A stretch of DNA of 24,493 nucleotides from Hyphomicrobiaceae bacterium UBA4460 (GCA_002390155.1 DGOS01000010.1:1-24493); one strand, 5' to 3'; shown: positions 14,398 through 24,493, numbered from the stretch's first letter. Numbers and translations: made by a program. Notes: generated by a model not told the origin, from the letters alone.

Positions 14398-17300
14398 ATG
14401 ATCGATCGCACCGACCGGCTCTGGTACAAGAACGCCGTCATCTACGAGCTGCACATTAAGGCGTTCTTCGATTCCGACAATGACGGTATCGGCGATTTCG
14501 CAGGCCTCATGCGGAAGCTCGACTATCTCCAAGAGCTCGGCGTCACCGCCGTCTGGCTCCTGCCGTTCTACCCCTCGCCCTTGCGGGACGACGGCTACGA
14601 CATCGCCGACTACACCTCGATCAACCCCACCTACGGCACCATGCGCGACTTCCGCCAGTTCGTGGCGGCCGCCCATGACCGCGGCATTCGCGTCATCACC
14701 GAGTTGGTGGTCAACCACACCTCCGACCAGCACCCCTGGTTTCAGCGGGCGCGCAAGGCCAAGCCGGGCTCTGTGTGGCGCGATTACTATGTGTGGAGCG
14801 ACACGGACCAGAAATATCCCGGCACGCGCATTATCTTTCTCGACACCGAGACCTCGAACTGGACATGGGACCCGGAGGCCAAAGCCTATTTCTGGCACCG
14901 CTTCTACTCTCACCAGCCGGACCTGAACTACGACAACCCGCGCGTCCTCGCGGACATCTTGCGGGTGCTGCGCTTCTGGCTCGACATGGGTGTCGATGGC
15001 CTCAGGCTGGACGCCGTGCCCTATCTCGTCGAACGCGAGGGCACGAACAACGAGAACCTGCCCGAGACACATGAAATCCTGAAGCGCTTCCGCGCCGAGC
15101 TCGACGAGCGGTACGCCGACCGCATGCTGCTGGCCGAAGCCAATCAATGGCCGGAGGATACGCGCCCCTATTTCGGCGACGGCGACGAATGCCACATGGC
15201 CTTCCACTTCCCGCTAATGCCGCGCATCTTCATGGGGCTGGCCCGCGAGGACCGCTACCCCATCACCGACATCGTCAGTCAGACGCCGCCAATTCCGGAA
15301 GATTGCCAATGGGCCATCTTCCTGCGCAACCACGACGAACTCACCCTCGAAATGGTGACCGACTCCGAGCGCGACTATCTCTGGGAGACCTACGCCACCG
15401 ATCAGCGGGCCCGACTCAATCTCGGCATTCGGCGGCGGCTTGCGCCGCTCCTCGACAACGACCGGCGCAAGATCGAGCTCCTGACAGGATTGCTGCTCTC
15501 CATGCCCGGTGCGCCAGTGCTCTACTACGGTGACGAACTCGGCATGGGCGACAACTTCTATCTCGGCGACCGGGATGGCGTACGCACACCCATGCAATGG
15601 TCCGCGGACCGCAATGGCGGCTTCTCGCGCGCGGACCCGCAAACACTCTATCTGCCGCCGATCATGGACCCGATCTACGGCTACGAGACGGTCAACGTCG
15701 AAGCGCAGCAGAAGCACGCCAATTCTCTGTTTAACTGGACCAAGCGTATGATTGCCGTGCGCCAGTCGCATAAAGCCTTCGGCAACGGCGACATAACATT
15801 TTTGCGCCCCAGAAACCGGAAGGTGCTCGCCTATTTGCGTGAACATAACGGCGACATGCTGCTATGCGTGTTCAACCTGTCCCGCTCGGCGCAAGCCATG
15901 GAACTCGATCTTGTCGACCAAAAGGGAAAGGTTCCCGTCGAGATGACCGGCGCCTCGGTCTTCCCGCCGATCGGCACGCTGCCCTATCTGCTCACCCTGC
16001 CGGCTTACGGATTTTACTGGTTCACGCTCTCTGATCCCGCACAGGTGCACGACCTGCCGGACCTCGAGCCGGAATCGCTGCCAGAGCTTGAAACGCTAGT
16101 TCTAGGCCAGGGATGGAATCTCGTGGACAGTCAGGCCAGCGATCGCGCGCGCACCGACCATTTCATCTATGAACTGCTTCCCACCTATATCGCGCGGCAG
16201 CGCTGGTTCGCACCGAAGGATGCAGCCATCGACTCGGCAATCCCAGAGCGGATCGGCGAGTTGCCGCAAGAGGGCCACGAAAGTTTTCTGCTTCTGGCGA
16301 CGAAGGTCGCGCTTGAGGACGGCACGACCCAGCACTACTTCCTGCCGCTGGCGCTCTCCTGGGGCGAGGACGACTTGCGCCTCGACAACCCACTCCTGCC
16401 CTACCTGCTCGCCAAGGTCCGGCGCGGACGGCAAGCCGGGGTCGTGTTCGACGCCGCGCATGGCGAGACCTTTCCGCGCGCGCTGCTCCACGCCATGCGG
16501 TCGCACCAGACATTGCCTGCGTTTGACGGCGAGTTGCGCTTCGATGCAAGCGATACCTTGCACGCGCTCGATCTGTCCGAAGAGCTTGAGGTGCGTCGCG
16601 TGGAGACAGGCGAGAACTCTCACACCGCGCGCACGCTCGGCGACACCGTAAACCTGAGGATCGCCCGCCGCTTGCGCACCGGCATGGACCCCGGCATCGA
16701 GATGGGGCGATTTCTCTCGAAAGCCGGCTTCGCCAACAGCCCGCCTTATCTCGGTGCTATCGAACATATCGCGCCGGACGGGACGCCCACGGCTTTGGCC
16801 GTGGCCTTCGAGCATGTCCGCAACCAAGGCGACGGATGGACCGTCGTGGTCGATGCCCTCGATCGCGAGTTGGAGGAAGAGAGTCTTTCCGGCGACGGCG
16901 ACGGCGCGGACGGCGGCTTGCCTTATTCGCTGTCCTTGATCGAAACGATCGGGCGCCGGACCGGCGAACTGCATCGCGCCTTGGCTGGCGCCGACCCCGA
17001 AGACCCCGCCTTCGCGCCGGAAGTCATCTCAAGCGCGGACCTTGACGAATGGGCGGCCAGAACAACGGCCCGCGCCGAGCAAGCTTTCACGCACCTCGTG
17101 TCACTGCACGAAAGCGTCGATCAGGAGACCAGAGATCTTGCGGCAAGGCTCTTGAGCCTGCGCGAGGTCACCTTGAAACGCATCGAGATGCTCATTCCCA
17201 GGATCGCGCGCGGCAACAAGCTCCGCCTTCACAATGATTACCACCTCGCCAAGATTCTGGTGTCCGCCAACGACGTCTACATTGTCGACTTCGAGGGCGA

Positions 17301-17697
17301 GCCGGACCAGCCGGTGGACGAGCGCCGGCAGAAGGCGCCGCCGTCGCGCGATATCGCCACCATGCTGCGCTCCTTGGACTACGCGGCGCGCACCGCCATG
17401 GATCGGCAAACCCAGCGCGGCGCCAGTCAGCTCGAAGAGATCGAGGAGCGCAGTCTCCATTGGCGCGCCCTAGCCGAGCGGCGCTTCTTGCGCTCCTACG
17501 GCATGGCGCGCGACGACACGGCCAGCGGATCGCATCTGGCCGGCGGCGAACTGTTACCGCTGTTCTTGGCCGACAAGCTCTTCCAGGAGATCCTCTACGA
17601 AGGCATGAACCGCCCCGTATTCTTGTCAATACCCTTGCGTGCGGCCCTCGAGCTGGTCGAGCCCATGGAGGAGCTCACCAAGGAGGATGCGGATTGA
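14398..17697 (+). CDS. treS: Trehalose synthase-maltokinase fusion (TreS-Mak)
   Basis: A 1099-residue fusion. Residues about 1-555 are a GH13 trehalose synthase, which interconverts maltose and trehalose. The catalytic set is complete: nucleophile D205 in [10 protein letters not shown], acid/base E247 in [11 protein letters not shown], and D313 in [13 protein letters not shown]. Residues about 590-1099 are a maltokinase domain, which phosphorylates maltose to maltose-1-phosphate, usually for GlgE. It begins around [13 protein letters not shown] and has the metal-binding D964-FEGEP block. Its catalytic loop reads LH945-N-D947-YHLAK952, where HGDYHLGQ is usual: Gly is replaced by Asn and the Gly-Gln pair by Ala-Lys. 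Kinase activity is therefore less certain than synthase activity. No Shine-Dalgarno sequence is visible before the ATG at 14398. It heads the treS-glgX-treZ-malQ operon. Confidence 0.95.
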   Translation: MIDRTDRLWYKNAVIYELHIKAFFDSDNDGIGDFAGLMRKLDYLQELGVTAVWLLPFYPSPLRDDGYDIADYTSINPTYGTMRDFRQFVAAAHDRGIRVITELVVNHTSDQHPWFQRARKAKPGSVWRDYYVWSDTDQKYPGTRIIFLDTETSNWTWDPEAKAYFWHRFYSHQPDLNYDNPRVLADILRVLRFWLDMGVDGLRLDAVPYLVEREGTNNENLPETHEILKRFRAELDERYADRMLLAEANQWPEDTRPYFGDGDECHMAFHFPLMPRIFMGLAREDRYPITDIVSQTPPIPEDCQWAIFLRNHDELTLEMVTDSERDYLWETYATDQRARLNLGIRRRLAPLLDNDRRKIELLTGLLLSMPGAPVLYYGDELGMGDNFYLGDRDGVRTPMQWSADRNGGFSRADPQTLYLPPIMDPIYGYETVNVEAQQKHANSLFNWTKRMIAVRQSHKAFGNGDITFLRPRNRKVLAYLREHNGDMLLCVFNLSRSAQAMELDLVDQKGKVPVEMTGASVFPPIGTLPYLLTLPAYGFYWFTLSDPAQVHDLPDLEPESLPELETLVLGQGWNLVDSQASDRARTDHFIYELLPTYIARQRWFAPKDAAIDSAIPERIGELPQEGHESFLLLATKVALEDGTTQHYFLPLALSWGEDDLRLDNPLLPYLLAKVRRGRQAGVVFDAAHGETFPRALLHAMRSHQTLPAFDGELRFDASDTLHALDLSEELEVRRVETGENSHTARTLGDTVNLRIARRLRTGMDPGIEMGRFLSKAGFANSPPYLGAIEHIAPDGTPTALAVAFEHVRNQGDGWTVVVDALDRELEEESLSGDGDGADGGLPYSLSLIETIGRRTGELHRALAGADPEDPAFAPEVISSADLDEWAARTTARAEQAFTHLVSLHESVDQETRDLAARLLSLREVTLKRIEMLIPRIARGNKLRLHNDYHLAKILVSANDVYIVDFEGEPDQPVDERRQKAPPSRDIATMLRSLDYAARTAMDRQTQRGASQLEEIEERSLHWRALAERRFLRSYGMARDDTASGSHLAGGELLPLFLADKLFQEILYEGMNRPVFLSIPLRAALELVEPMEELTKEDAD

Positions 17698-17737
17698 CGT
17701 CACCTCTCAGGCGCTCACCGAACCAGGCTCGCCGGCC

Positions 17738-19813
17738 ATGGGGCTGAAACTCGGTCCCGGAACGCCCTGGCCTCTTGGCGCGACCTATGACGGCCGCGGC
17801 GTGAACTTCGCTCTCTTCTCCGCGAACGCAACACGCGTCGACCTTTGCCTGTTCGACGCACGCGGTGACGAGACGACCCGCATCACGCTGCCCGAATACT
17901 CCGACGAGGTCTGGCATGGCTACGTGCCCGGACTCGCACCAGGCCAACTCTACGGCTATCGCGTGCACGGGCCTTACGCGCCGGGAGACGGCCACCGCTT
18001 CAATTCTAACAAGCTGCTGCTTGACCCCTATGCGCGAGGCTATTCGGGTCCCCTCGTCTGGGACGATTCCTTGTTTGGCTATCAGATCGGCACCAAGCGC
18101 GCCGACTTGGCGAAGAGCAAGGCGGACAGCGCGCGCTTTATGCCGAAATGCGTCGTCGTTGGCGAAGGCAGAGATCTCGTCCATGACCGGCCGAACCGCG
18201 CTTGGCACGAAACAGTGATCTACGAGGCACATGTGAAGGGCATGACCGCGCGGCATCCCGGCGTGCCCAAACCTTTGCGCGGCAAGTTCGCAGGGTTAGC
18301 GCAGCCCGCCATCGTCGATCATCTGGTCAAGCTTGGCGTCACGGCCATCGAGCTTCTACCCGTGCATGCCATCGCAAACGACCACCACCTCGTGGACCAG
18401 GGGCTCAAGAACTATTGGGGCTATAACAGCATCGGCTTTTTCGCCCCGGCCGAGCGTTACGTGTCGCATGGCGAAGATGTCGATGCGTTCCGCACCATGG
18501 TGGATACGCTGCACGCGGCCGGCATCGAAGTCATCCTCGACGTGGTCTACAACCACACGGCTGAAGGGAACGAGTTCGGACCGACCCTGTCCTTCCGCGG
18601 CATCGACAACGCGACCTACTACAAACTCGGCGAGAACAAGCGCCACTATCACGACACCTCTGGCTGCGGGAACACACTCAACGTTGCTCACCCGCGCGTG
18701 CTTCAGCTCGTCATGGATTCGCTGCGTTACTGGGTCGAACACTGCGGCGTCGACGGGTTCCGTTTCGATCTGGCATCCGCGCTTGCTCGCGACCATGAGG
18801 ACTTCGAGCAAAGCGCCGCGTTTCTCGATGCGGTTGGCCAGGATCCCGGCTTGCGCCAGACGAAGCTGATCGCGGAGCCTTGGGACCTCGGCGAGGACGG
18901 CTATCAGGTCGGCAATTTCCCGCCGAGTTGGGCTGAGTGGAACGACAAATGGCGCGACGGCTTGCGGTCCTATTGGAAAGGCGAGATGGCCACGCTGCCC
19001 GCGCTTGGCCGCTGCATCTCGGGCTCGGCGGAGATTTACGACCACCGCGGCCGCAAGCCCTGGGCCAGCGTCAACTTCGTCACCGCCCATGACGGTTTCA
19101 CCCTGACGGACCTCGTTTCCTACGACGAGAAGCACAACGAGGCGAACGGCGAAGAAAACCGCGACGGGCATTCCGACAATCGCAGTCACAACTGGGGCGT
19201 CGAAGGCCCGAGCGACGATCCAGAAACTCTCGACCTGCGCGACCGGGTGCGCCGCGCGCTGATCGCCAGCCTCCTGTTCAGCCACGGCACGCCGATGCTG
19301 AACATGGGCGATGAGCTCGGCCGCACCCAACACGGCAACAACAACGCCTTCTGCCAAGACAATGAGACATCTTGGGTTCAGTGGGAGGGCTTGAGCGATC
19401 GCGATCGCGCCTTCCACGACTTCGTGCGCGGCGCCGCGGCCTTACGCGCGCAACTCCCACTGCTGCGCAGCCCGCGTTTTCTCCACGGCGAGCCCGTGGC
19501 GCCGCTGATCCGCAACATGACCTGGTTCAAACCGGACGGCGAAGAGAAGCAAGCCGAACATTGGGAAGACCCGGTCGCCAAGTGCATCGGCGTTTCGTTT
19601 GCCGGCGACGGAAATATTTTGCTGCTGCTGTTCAACGCCGACGCCGATCCCATCGACTTCGTCTTCCCCTTTTTCGGCAAGCGGCATCTGCATTGGCGGC
19701 TTTTGTGCGACTCCGCCAACGGCCTGATCCGCCCCGAGCCCGTCACCATCGCCACCGGCAAGGCCACGGTACCGGCACACGGCCTCCTGCTTTTCGAGAG
19801 GACGGATCCGTGA
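17738..19813 (+). CDS. glgX: Glycogen debranching enzyme GlgX
   Basis: A GH13 isoamylase-type debranching enzyme of 691 residues that hydrolyses alpha-1,6 branches of glycogen, preferring short phosphorylase-trimmed chains. An N-terminal CBM48-like segment (TPWPLGATYDGRGVNFALFS, residues 9-28) precedes the barrel. The catalytic residues, numbered from this start, are D344 in GFRFDLASAL, E380 in LIAEPWDLGEDGYQVGNF and D452 in VTAHDGFTL. ATG at 17738 is chosen because the family begins about here. ATG at 17687 would add 17 residues and overlap treS by 11 bp, but AGGAGG touches that codon with no spacing. The gene shares 4 bp (GTGA) with treZ. It supplies linear maltodextrins for the TreZ/MalQ steps. 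Confidence 0.95.
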   Translation: MGLKLGPGTPWPLGATYDGRGVNFALFSANATRVDLCLFDARGDETTRITLPEYSDEVWHGYVPGLAPGQLYGYRVHGPYAPGDGHRFNSNKLLLDPYARGYSGPLVWDDSLFGYQIGTKRADLAKSKADSARFMPKCVVVGEGRDLVHDRPNRAWHETVIYEAHVKGMTARHPGVPKPLRGKFAGLAQPAIVDHLVKLGVTAIELLPVHAIANDHHLVDQGLKNYWGYNSIGFFAPAERYVSHGEDVDAFRTMVDTLHAAGIEVILDVVYNHTAEGNEFGPTLSFRGIDNATYYKLGENKRHYHDTSGCGNTLNVAHPRVLQLVMDSLRYWVEHCGVDGFRFDLASALARDHEDFEQSAAFLDAVGQDPGLRQTKLIAEPWDLGEDGYQVGNFPPSWAEWNDKWRDGLRSYWKGEMATLPALGRCISGSAEIYDHRGRKPWASVNFVTAHDGFTLTDLVSYDEKHNEANGEENRDGHSDNRSHNWGVEGPSDDPETLDLRDRVRRALIASLLFSHGTPMLNMGDELGRTQHGNNNAFCQDNETSWVQWEGLSDRDRAFHDFVRGAAALRAQLPLLRSPRFLHGEPVAPLIRNMTWFKPDGEEKQAEHWEDPVAKCIGVSFAGDGNILLLLFNADADPIDFVFPFFGKRHLHWRLLCDSANGLIRPEPVTIATGKATVPAHGLLLFERTDP

Positions 19814-21609
19814 CGGCGCGGCTCGCTCATGTTGCGCCGTGGGGCACGGAGATCGTGGACGGCGGCGCACGCTTTCGCCTGTGGGCGCCGGCGCAAGATA
19901 CGATCTCGGTACTGAGCGAGGACGGCACCAACATTCCCATGACCAAGACGGACGACGGCTGGTTCGAGGGGGCCACGGATGCCGTACCGGTTGGCGGCGG
20001 CTATCAGTTCGTCCTCGCCGACGGCATGCGCGTGCCCGACCCGGCCGCGCGCGCACAAATGGGCGACGTGCATGGACCGAGCCGATTGGTCGACCCCAAA
20101 GCCTATGAATGGCGAAATGCCGGCTGGAAAGGCCGTCCCTGGGAGGAGGCCGTGCTCTACGAGCTGCACACGGGCACGTTCTCACCAGATGGCACGTTCG
20201 ATGGCATCGCCGCCGATCTCGACCGGATTGCCGATGCCGGCGTTACCGCTATCGAGCTCATGCCCGTCGCGCAGTTCGGCGGGACACGCGGCTGGGGCTA
20301 TGACGGCGTACTGCATTATGCACCGCACGCCGCCTATGGCGGGCCGGAAGGTTTGAAACATCTTGTAGACGAAGCGCACGCGCGCGGACTGATGGTCTTG
20401 CTCGACGTCGTCTACAACCATTTCGGCCCGGACGGGAATTACCTCCATCTCTATGCGCCGGACTTTTTCGACACCGGGCGTCATACGCCTTGGGGGCCGG
20501 CAATCGCCTTCGACCGTGCGCCTGTGCGCCAGTTCTTCGTGCACAACGTGCTCTATTGGCTGGAGGAGTTCCGCTTCGATGGGCTGCGCTTCGACGCCAT
20601 CGATCACATCAAGGATCCGTCCGACGAGGAGATCCTCGCCGAGATGGCGCGCAAGGTGCGTGCGGCGCTCCCGGACCGGCACATCCACCTCATCCTCGAG
20701 GATTGCGACAACACCACACGGCTTCTGAAGTTCGACAAGGAGAACCACCCACGCCTCTTCGATGCTGAGTGGAATGACGATTGGCATCACGCCATGCACG
20801 CGACGCTGACGAACGAGGACACCGGCTACTATCAAGACTACGCGGATGCGCCGGTCCGCCGCCTAGCTAAGACCATGGCGCAAGGTCACGACTACCAAGG
20901 CGAGCCCTCGGCGTTTCGCGGGCTTCACAAATATGGCGAACCGTCGGCGCATCTGCCGCCGACCGCCTTCATCGACTTTCTGCAGAATCACGACCAGACG
21001 GGAAACCGAGCGCAAGGCGACCGCATCACGACGCTTGCGTCTCCGGAAGCCGTCGAAGCCGCGCTCGCGCTTCTTCTGCTATCGCCGCATATCCCACTTC
21101 TCTATATGGGCGATGAGTATGGCGAGCAGCGCCCGTTTATGTTTTTCACGGACTTCACCGGCGACTTGGCGGAGGCCGTCCGCAAAGGCCGCAACCTGGA
21201 GTTCGCGACCAACAAGAGCTTCGCGGACGCATCCGCGAAAGGGCTGGTGCCCGACCCGAATGCGATTGAGACATTCGCCGCCTCCAAGCTTGCGCCCGAG
21301 ACGAACGCACGCACGGCGCTGATCAAGCGCCTCATTGCAACGCGGTTTGCGCATGTGGTGCCGCGTCTCGCGCAGATCGGCGGCAATGCCGGCAAGATTA
21401 TGCATATGTCAGACAAGGCCTTTACGGTGCGCTGGACATATCCTGAAGGCGATGCATTGCAGCTCACCGCGAACCTTTTGGACACGCCCGCGCCATGGCC
21501 TACGGAACCGCGCGGGCTGGCCTTCTTCACTCACCCCGGCGATCTCGATCCGACGCAAGGTATCCTGCCACCTTGGTCGGTGATCGCCGAAACGATCGAT
21601 CGGGAGTAG
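19810..21609 (+). CDS. treZ: Malto-oligosyltrehalose trehalohydrolase TreZ
   Basis: A 599-residue GH13 enzyme that cuts trehalose off the end of maltooligosyl-trehalose. It begins with an N-terminal CBM48-like domain (GARFRLWAPAQDTISVL). The barrel carries nucleophile D262 in GLRFDAIDHI, acid/base E297 in LILEDCDN and D395 in LQNHDQTGNR. The stretch FDAEWNDDWHHAMHATLT, with GYYQDYAD after it, is typical of TreZ and separates it from branching enzyme GlgB. The GTG start at 19810 overlaps the glgX stop by 4 bp, which implies translational coupling; the frame is open further upstream only as a glgX shadow. malQ begins 2 bp after its stop. Its substrate normally comes from TreY, which is not in this window. 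Confidence 0.95.
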   Translation: MTARLAHVAPWGTEIVDGGARFRLWAPAQDTISVLSEDGTNIPMTKTDDGWFEGATDAVPVGGGYQFVLADGMRVPDPAARAQMGDVHGPSRLVDPKAYEWRNAGWKGRPWEEAVLYELHTGTFSPDGTFDGIAADLDRIADAGVTAIELMPVAQFGGTRGWGYDGVLHYAPHAAYGGPEGLKHLVDEAHARGLMVLLDVVYNHFGPDGNYLHLYAPDFFDTGRHTPWGPAIAFDRAPVRQFFVHNVLYWLEEFRFDGLRFDAIDHIKDPSDEEILAEMARKVRAALPDRHIHLILEDCDNTTRLLKFDKENHPRLFDAEWNDDWHHAMHATLTNEDTGYYQDYADAPVRRLAKTMAQGHDYQGEPSAFRGLHKYGEPSAHLPPTAFIDFLQNHDQTGNRAQGDRITTLASPEAVEAALALLLLSPHIPLLYMGDEYGEQRPFMFFTDFTGDLAEAVRKGRNLEFATNKSFADASAKGLVPDPNAIETFAASKLAPETNARTALIKRLIATRFAHVVPRLAQIGGNAGKIMHMSDKAFTVRWTYPEGDALQLTANLLDTPAPWPTEPRGLAFFTHPGDLDPTQGILPPWSVIAETIDRE

Positions 21610-21611
21610 TC

Positions 21612-23492
21612 ATGCCAGACCGGCTCGAAGACTCGCAGCTCGAAGACCTGCGGCTTGAAGATTTGGCAAAACGTTTCGGGATCGCCGATGGCTATGTCAG
21701 CGAGCAAGGCGATTGGGTCGCCACGCCGCCCGAAACCAAAGCCAAAGTACTCCAAGCCATGGGCGTGCCGGTCGACGACCCGGACGCAAAGCTGCCGGAA
21801 GCACCGGCCATCGAAGACATGGCGGGACTGACGGAGAGCGCCTATTGGCCGCCCTTCCTGGTCGAGCAGCGCGCCTGGGGACTTTCGGTACAGGCCTACG
21901 CGCTGCGCTCATCGCGCAATTGGGGCATCGGCGATTTCGAGGACCTCGCGCAAGCCGCCGAGTTTGCCGCAAGGCTCGGCGCCGACTTTGTCGGTGTCAG
22001 TCCGTTGCACGCCCTGTTCATGGCCGAGCCTTCGCGCATCAGTCCCTACAGCCCGTCGAACCGCGGGCTCCTCAATCCCATGCTGATCGCGCCGGACAAA
22101 GTGCCGGGTTTTTCGAGCTTGCCTGACAGAGCCGAACTGGAAGCGGCGCTTCCGCGCTTACGTGACACCGAACTCATCGACTATGCCGGCGTGCACCAGG
22201 TGAAGCTGCGCGCGCTCGAAGCGCTCTTCGCGCACTTCATTGCGAATGCAAACGCCGAGGCCAAGGCGGCGTTCGAATCGTTCTGCCGCGCGCGCGGCAA
22301 AATGCTCGAAGGCCATGCGCTGTTCGAGGCGCTGTCCGAGCGCTTCATGGCTGAGGGGCGCAACGCGGCATGGTGCACCTGGCCCTTGGCGTATCAGGAC
22401 CCCGGCAATATCGCGGTGCGCGATTTCGCGCGCGCCGCCAAGCATCGCATCGCCTTCCATGTCTGGCTGCAATGGGTCGCCGACACCCAGCTTGCCAACG
22501 CCCGCGAACGCGCCAAGGCGGCCGGCATGCGCATCGGCCTCTATCTCGATCTCGCCGTCGGCATTTCCCCCGACGGTTCGCGCAGTTGGATGGGCGGGCC
22601 AGCCATCGCCCATAACGCGCGGATCGGATGCCCGCCTGATCCCTTCAGTGCCGCGGGCCAGGACTGGGGTCTCGTCCCCTTCTCGCCGGTCGGCCTTGAC
22701 GAAGAGCGCTTCGAGCCCTTCCGCTCAGTGCTTCGTTCGAACATGCATTATGGCGGCGCGCTTCGGATCGATCACGCCATGGGGCTTCAGCGTCTCTATT
22801 GGATTCCGGAAGGTAACACCGCCATCGACGGCGCTTACGTGTCCTATCCTCTCCGCGAGTTGATGGCGGGCATCGTTGAAGAGTCCTGGATCTCCGAGAC
22901 AATCATCATCGGCGAGGACTTGGGGACGGTTCCGCCGGGATTCACCGATGCGATGGTGCGGGCGGGACTGCTCAGCTACCAGGTTTCCTATTTCAGCGAA
23001 GACGATGGAACGTGGAGACCGCCTCATGCCTACCGGCGCGAAGCCATGGTGTGCGCGTCGACCCACGACTTGCCCACGCTGAAAGGCTGGTGGGCTAGCC
23101 GCGACGTCGACTGGCGCGTCAGTTGCGGCCTCGCCACGGAGGCGCAAGCCGCGGCGCAGCGGCATGATCGCTTGCGCGATCGCGGACGTCTGCTCGACGC
23201 TCTCGTCGATGCCGAAGCACTCGCGCCGGAGACTGTCGAAGCGGATGCCAAGCAGATGCCCGACGATGTTCTCGTAGCCGTGCACGGCTTCCTTGCAAGC
23301 ACACCTTGCCGGTTGCTGGCCGTGCAGCTCGACGATGCGTTAGGACTTGTCGAGCAGGCGAACCTGCCGGGCACCGTTGACGAGCACCCCAACTGGCGGC
23401 GCAAGTCTCCGGTCGCCCTGGAGGACCTCGGCCAGCACGCGCTCTTCCGGTCCGTGATTGGCGCGGTTACCGCCGAACGGCCGAAGCAATGA
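21612..23492 (+). CDS. malQ: 4-alpha-glucanotransferase MalQ
   Basis: A 626-residue GH77 amylomaltase that moves alpha-1,4-glucan segments between maltodextrins and releases glucose. Catalytic residues are D387 in ALRIDHAMGL, E435 in IIGEDLGTVPPGF and D486 in CASTHDLPTLKGWW. Other GH77 blocks are intact: SPYSPSNRGLLNP (about 140-152) and YLDLAVGISPDGSRSW. It is somewhat shorter than E. coli MalQ, and the N-terminal domain is reduced. GGGAG at 21602-21606, inside the treZ 3' end, sits 5 bases before the ATG and supports this start. Residues 5-19 form a threefold LED repeat. It is last in the operon and 7 bp from the convergent PII gene. Confidence 0.95.
   Translation: MPDRLEDSQLEDLRLEDLAKRFGIADGYVSEQGDWVATPPETKAKVLQAMGVPVDDPDAKLPEAPAIEDMAGLTESAYWPPFLVEQRAWGLSVQAYALRSSRNWGIGDFEDLAQAAEFAARLGADFVGVSPLHALFMAEPSRISPYSPSNRGLLNPMLIAPDKVPGFSSLPDRAELEAALPRLRDTELIDYAGVHQVKLRALEALFAHFIANANAEAKAAFESFCRARGKMLEGHALFEALSERFMAEGRNAAWCTWPLAYQDPGNIAVRDFARAAKHRIAFHVWLQWVADTQLANARERAKAAGMRIGLYLDLAVGISPDGSRSWMGGPAIAHNARIGCPPDPFSAAGQDWGLVPFSPVGLDEERFEPFRSVLRSNMHYGGALRIDHAMGLQRLYWIPEGNTAIDGAYVSYPLRELMAGIVEESWISETIIIGEDLGTVPPGFTDAMVRAGLLSYQVSYFSEDDGTWRPPHAYRREAMVCASTHDLPTLKGWWASRDVDWRVSCGLATEAQAAAQRHDRLRDRGRLLDALVDAEALAPETVEADAKQMPDDVLVAVHGFLASTPCRLLAVQLDDALGLVEQANLPGTVDEHPNWRRKSPVALEDLGQHALFRSVIGAVTAERPKQ
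21624..21668 (+). repeat. malQ: Three tandem 15-bp units at the malQ N-terminus
   Basis: Units at 21624-21638, 21639-21653 and 21654-21668 begin CTCGAAGAC, CTCGAAGAC and CTTGAAGAT and encode LEDSQ, LEDLR and LEDLA. The first two differ at only three positions, so this looks like recent in-frame duplication that lengthened the N-terminal helix. Confidence 0.7.
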
Positions 23493-23499
23493 TCGTCGG

Positions 23500-23838
23500 C
23501 TAGAGCGCTTCGGTGCCCATCTCGCCGGTGCGTACGCGCATCGCGCCTTCGAGCGGCAGGACGAACACTTTGCCGTCGCCGATCCGGCCCGTGCGCGCCG
23601 CCTCGCCAATCGCTTCGACGGCGGCGTCGGCAATCGAGGCATCGACCGCAAGCTCGAGCTTCACCTTAGGCACGTATTGCATGGTGTACTCCGCGCCACG
23701 GTAGATCTCAGTTTGCCCTTTTTGCCGGCCGAAACCGCGCACCTCACTGACCGTCAATCCTTGCACGCCCATATTGGAGAGCGCTTCGCGGACGGCCTCG
23801 AGCCGGTGCGGCTGGATCACTGCGATGATGTATTTCAT
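23500..23838 (-). CDS. glnK: PII nitrogen regulatory protein (GlnK/GlnB)
   Basis: A 112-residue PII signal protein, the standard length. PII trimers sense 2-oxoglutarate and ATP/ADP and control ammonium transport and nitrogen assimilation. The T-loop GFGRQKGQTEIYRGAEY51 carries the uridylylation tyrosine at residue 51. The B-loop region TGRIGDGKVFVLPL and the C-terminal RTGEMGTEAL are intact. The ATG at 23838 gives the canonical start MKYIIAVIQP; the frame is open to 23883, but the extra 15 residues overlap amtB and look non-coding. GGGGAC precedes the start weakly. It lies 13 bp downstream of amtB on the same strand, so I name it glnK from context; glnB cannot be excluded by sequence. Confidence 0.93.
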   Translation of the reverse strand: MKYIIAVIQPHRLEAVREALSNMGVQGLTVSEVRGFGRQKGQTEIYRGAEYTMQYVPKVKLELAVDASIADAAVEAIGEAARTGRIGDGKVFVLPLEGAMRVRTGEMGTEAL

Positions 23839-23851
23839 GTGTAGTCCCCGC

Positions 23852-24493
<642 letters not shown>

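Noticed and set aside
17639..17737. N-terminal extension of GlgX
   Set aside because: The first part overlaps treS in another frame, and the family begins near 17738; AGGAGG at 17681-17686 directly touches ATG 17687 with no spacing. Kept only as an alternative start.
18356..19417. 353-codon - strand frame opposite glgX
   Set aside because: Shadow of a certain GH13 gene; no domain or start signal.

Overview
The window is high-GC, gene-dense chromosomal DNA. Protein families, codon use and gene neighbourhood suggest an alphaproteobacterium, most likely of the order Hyphomicrobiales (Rhizobiales). This is inference from recognised families; no rRNA or other phylogenetic marker is present. I see no mobile element, tRNA, CRISPR array or prophage.

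Region 1 (1-6537, + strand) is a tightly packed operon. It holds the 3' part of a MoxR-type AAA+ ATPase, a DUF58 protein, a 950-residue membrane protein (BatA-like N-terminus, degenerate VWA-like region, C-terminal DUF4159) and a 698-residue membrane protein (VWA-like MIDAS plus glutamine-amidotransferase-like region). Such MoxR/VWA units are thought to act as chaperone or metal-insertion-like systems, but their substrate is unknown.

Region 2 (6538-11683) is a mixed set of single genes on alternating strands: a GNAT acetyltransferase, WrbA quinone oxidoreductase, a Nudix hydrolase, a calcineurin-like metallophosphoesterase, and two unrecognised membrane-anchored proteins. Several convergent pairs abut or overlap at their stop codons. 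The two larger gaps hold inverted repeats, including a two-stem element at 7124-7174 and a perfect 14-bp palindrome at 8565-8578.

Region 3 (11815-23492) is a trehalose/alpha-glucan locus. otsB and otsA diverge from a shared 264-bp region and make trehalose from UDP-glucose and glucose-6-phosphate. They are followed by treS fused to a maltokinase domain, glgX, treZ and malQ, which read as one operon (4-bp overlap and 2-bp gap in its second half). TreS interconverts maltose and trehalose, the maltokinase domain feeds maltose-1-phosphate toward glucan synthesis, GlgX debranches glycogen, TreZ releases trehalose from maltooligosyl-trehalose, and MalQ re-sizes the leftover maltodextrins. The partner enzyme TreY is absent from the window, and the maltokinase active-site motif departs from the usual pattern.

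Region 4 (23500-24493, - strand) is the nitrogen-sensing pair amtB (cut by the window edge) followed by a PII gene, the reverse of the common glnK-amtB order.

Nothing here is clearly a new system. The best leads are the unrecognised glycine-rich membrane protein at 10334-11683, the altered maltokinase motif, and the palindromic or structured elements between genes.
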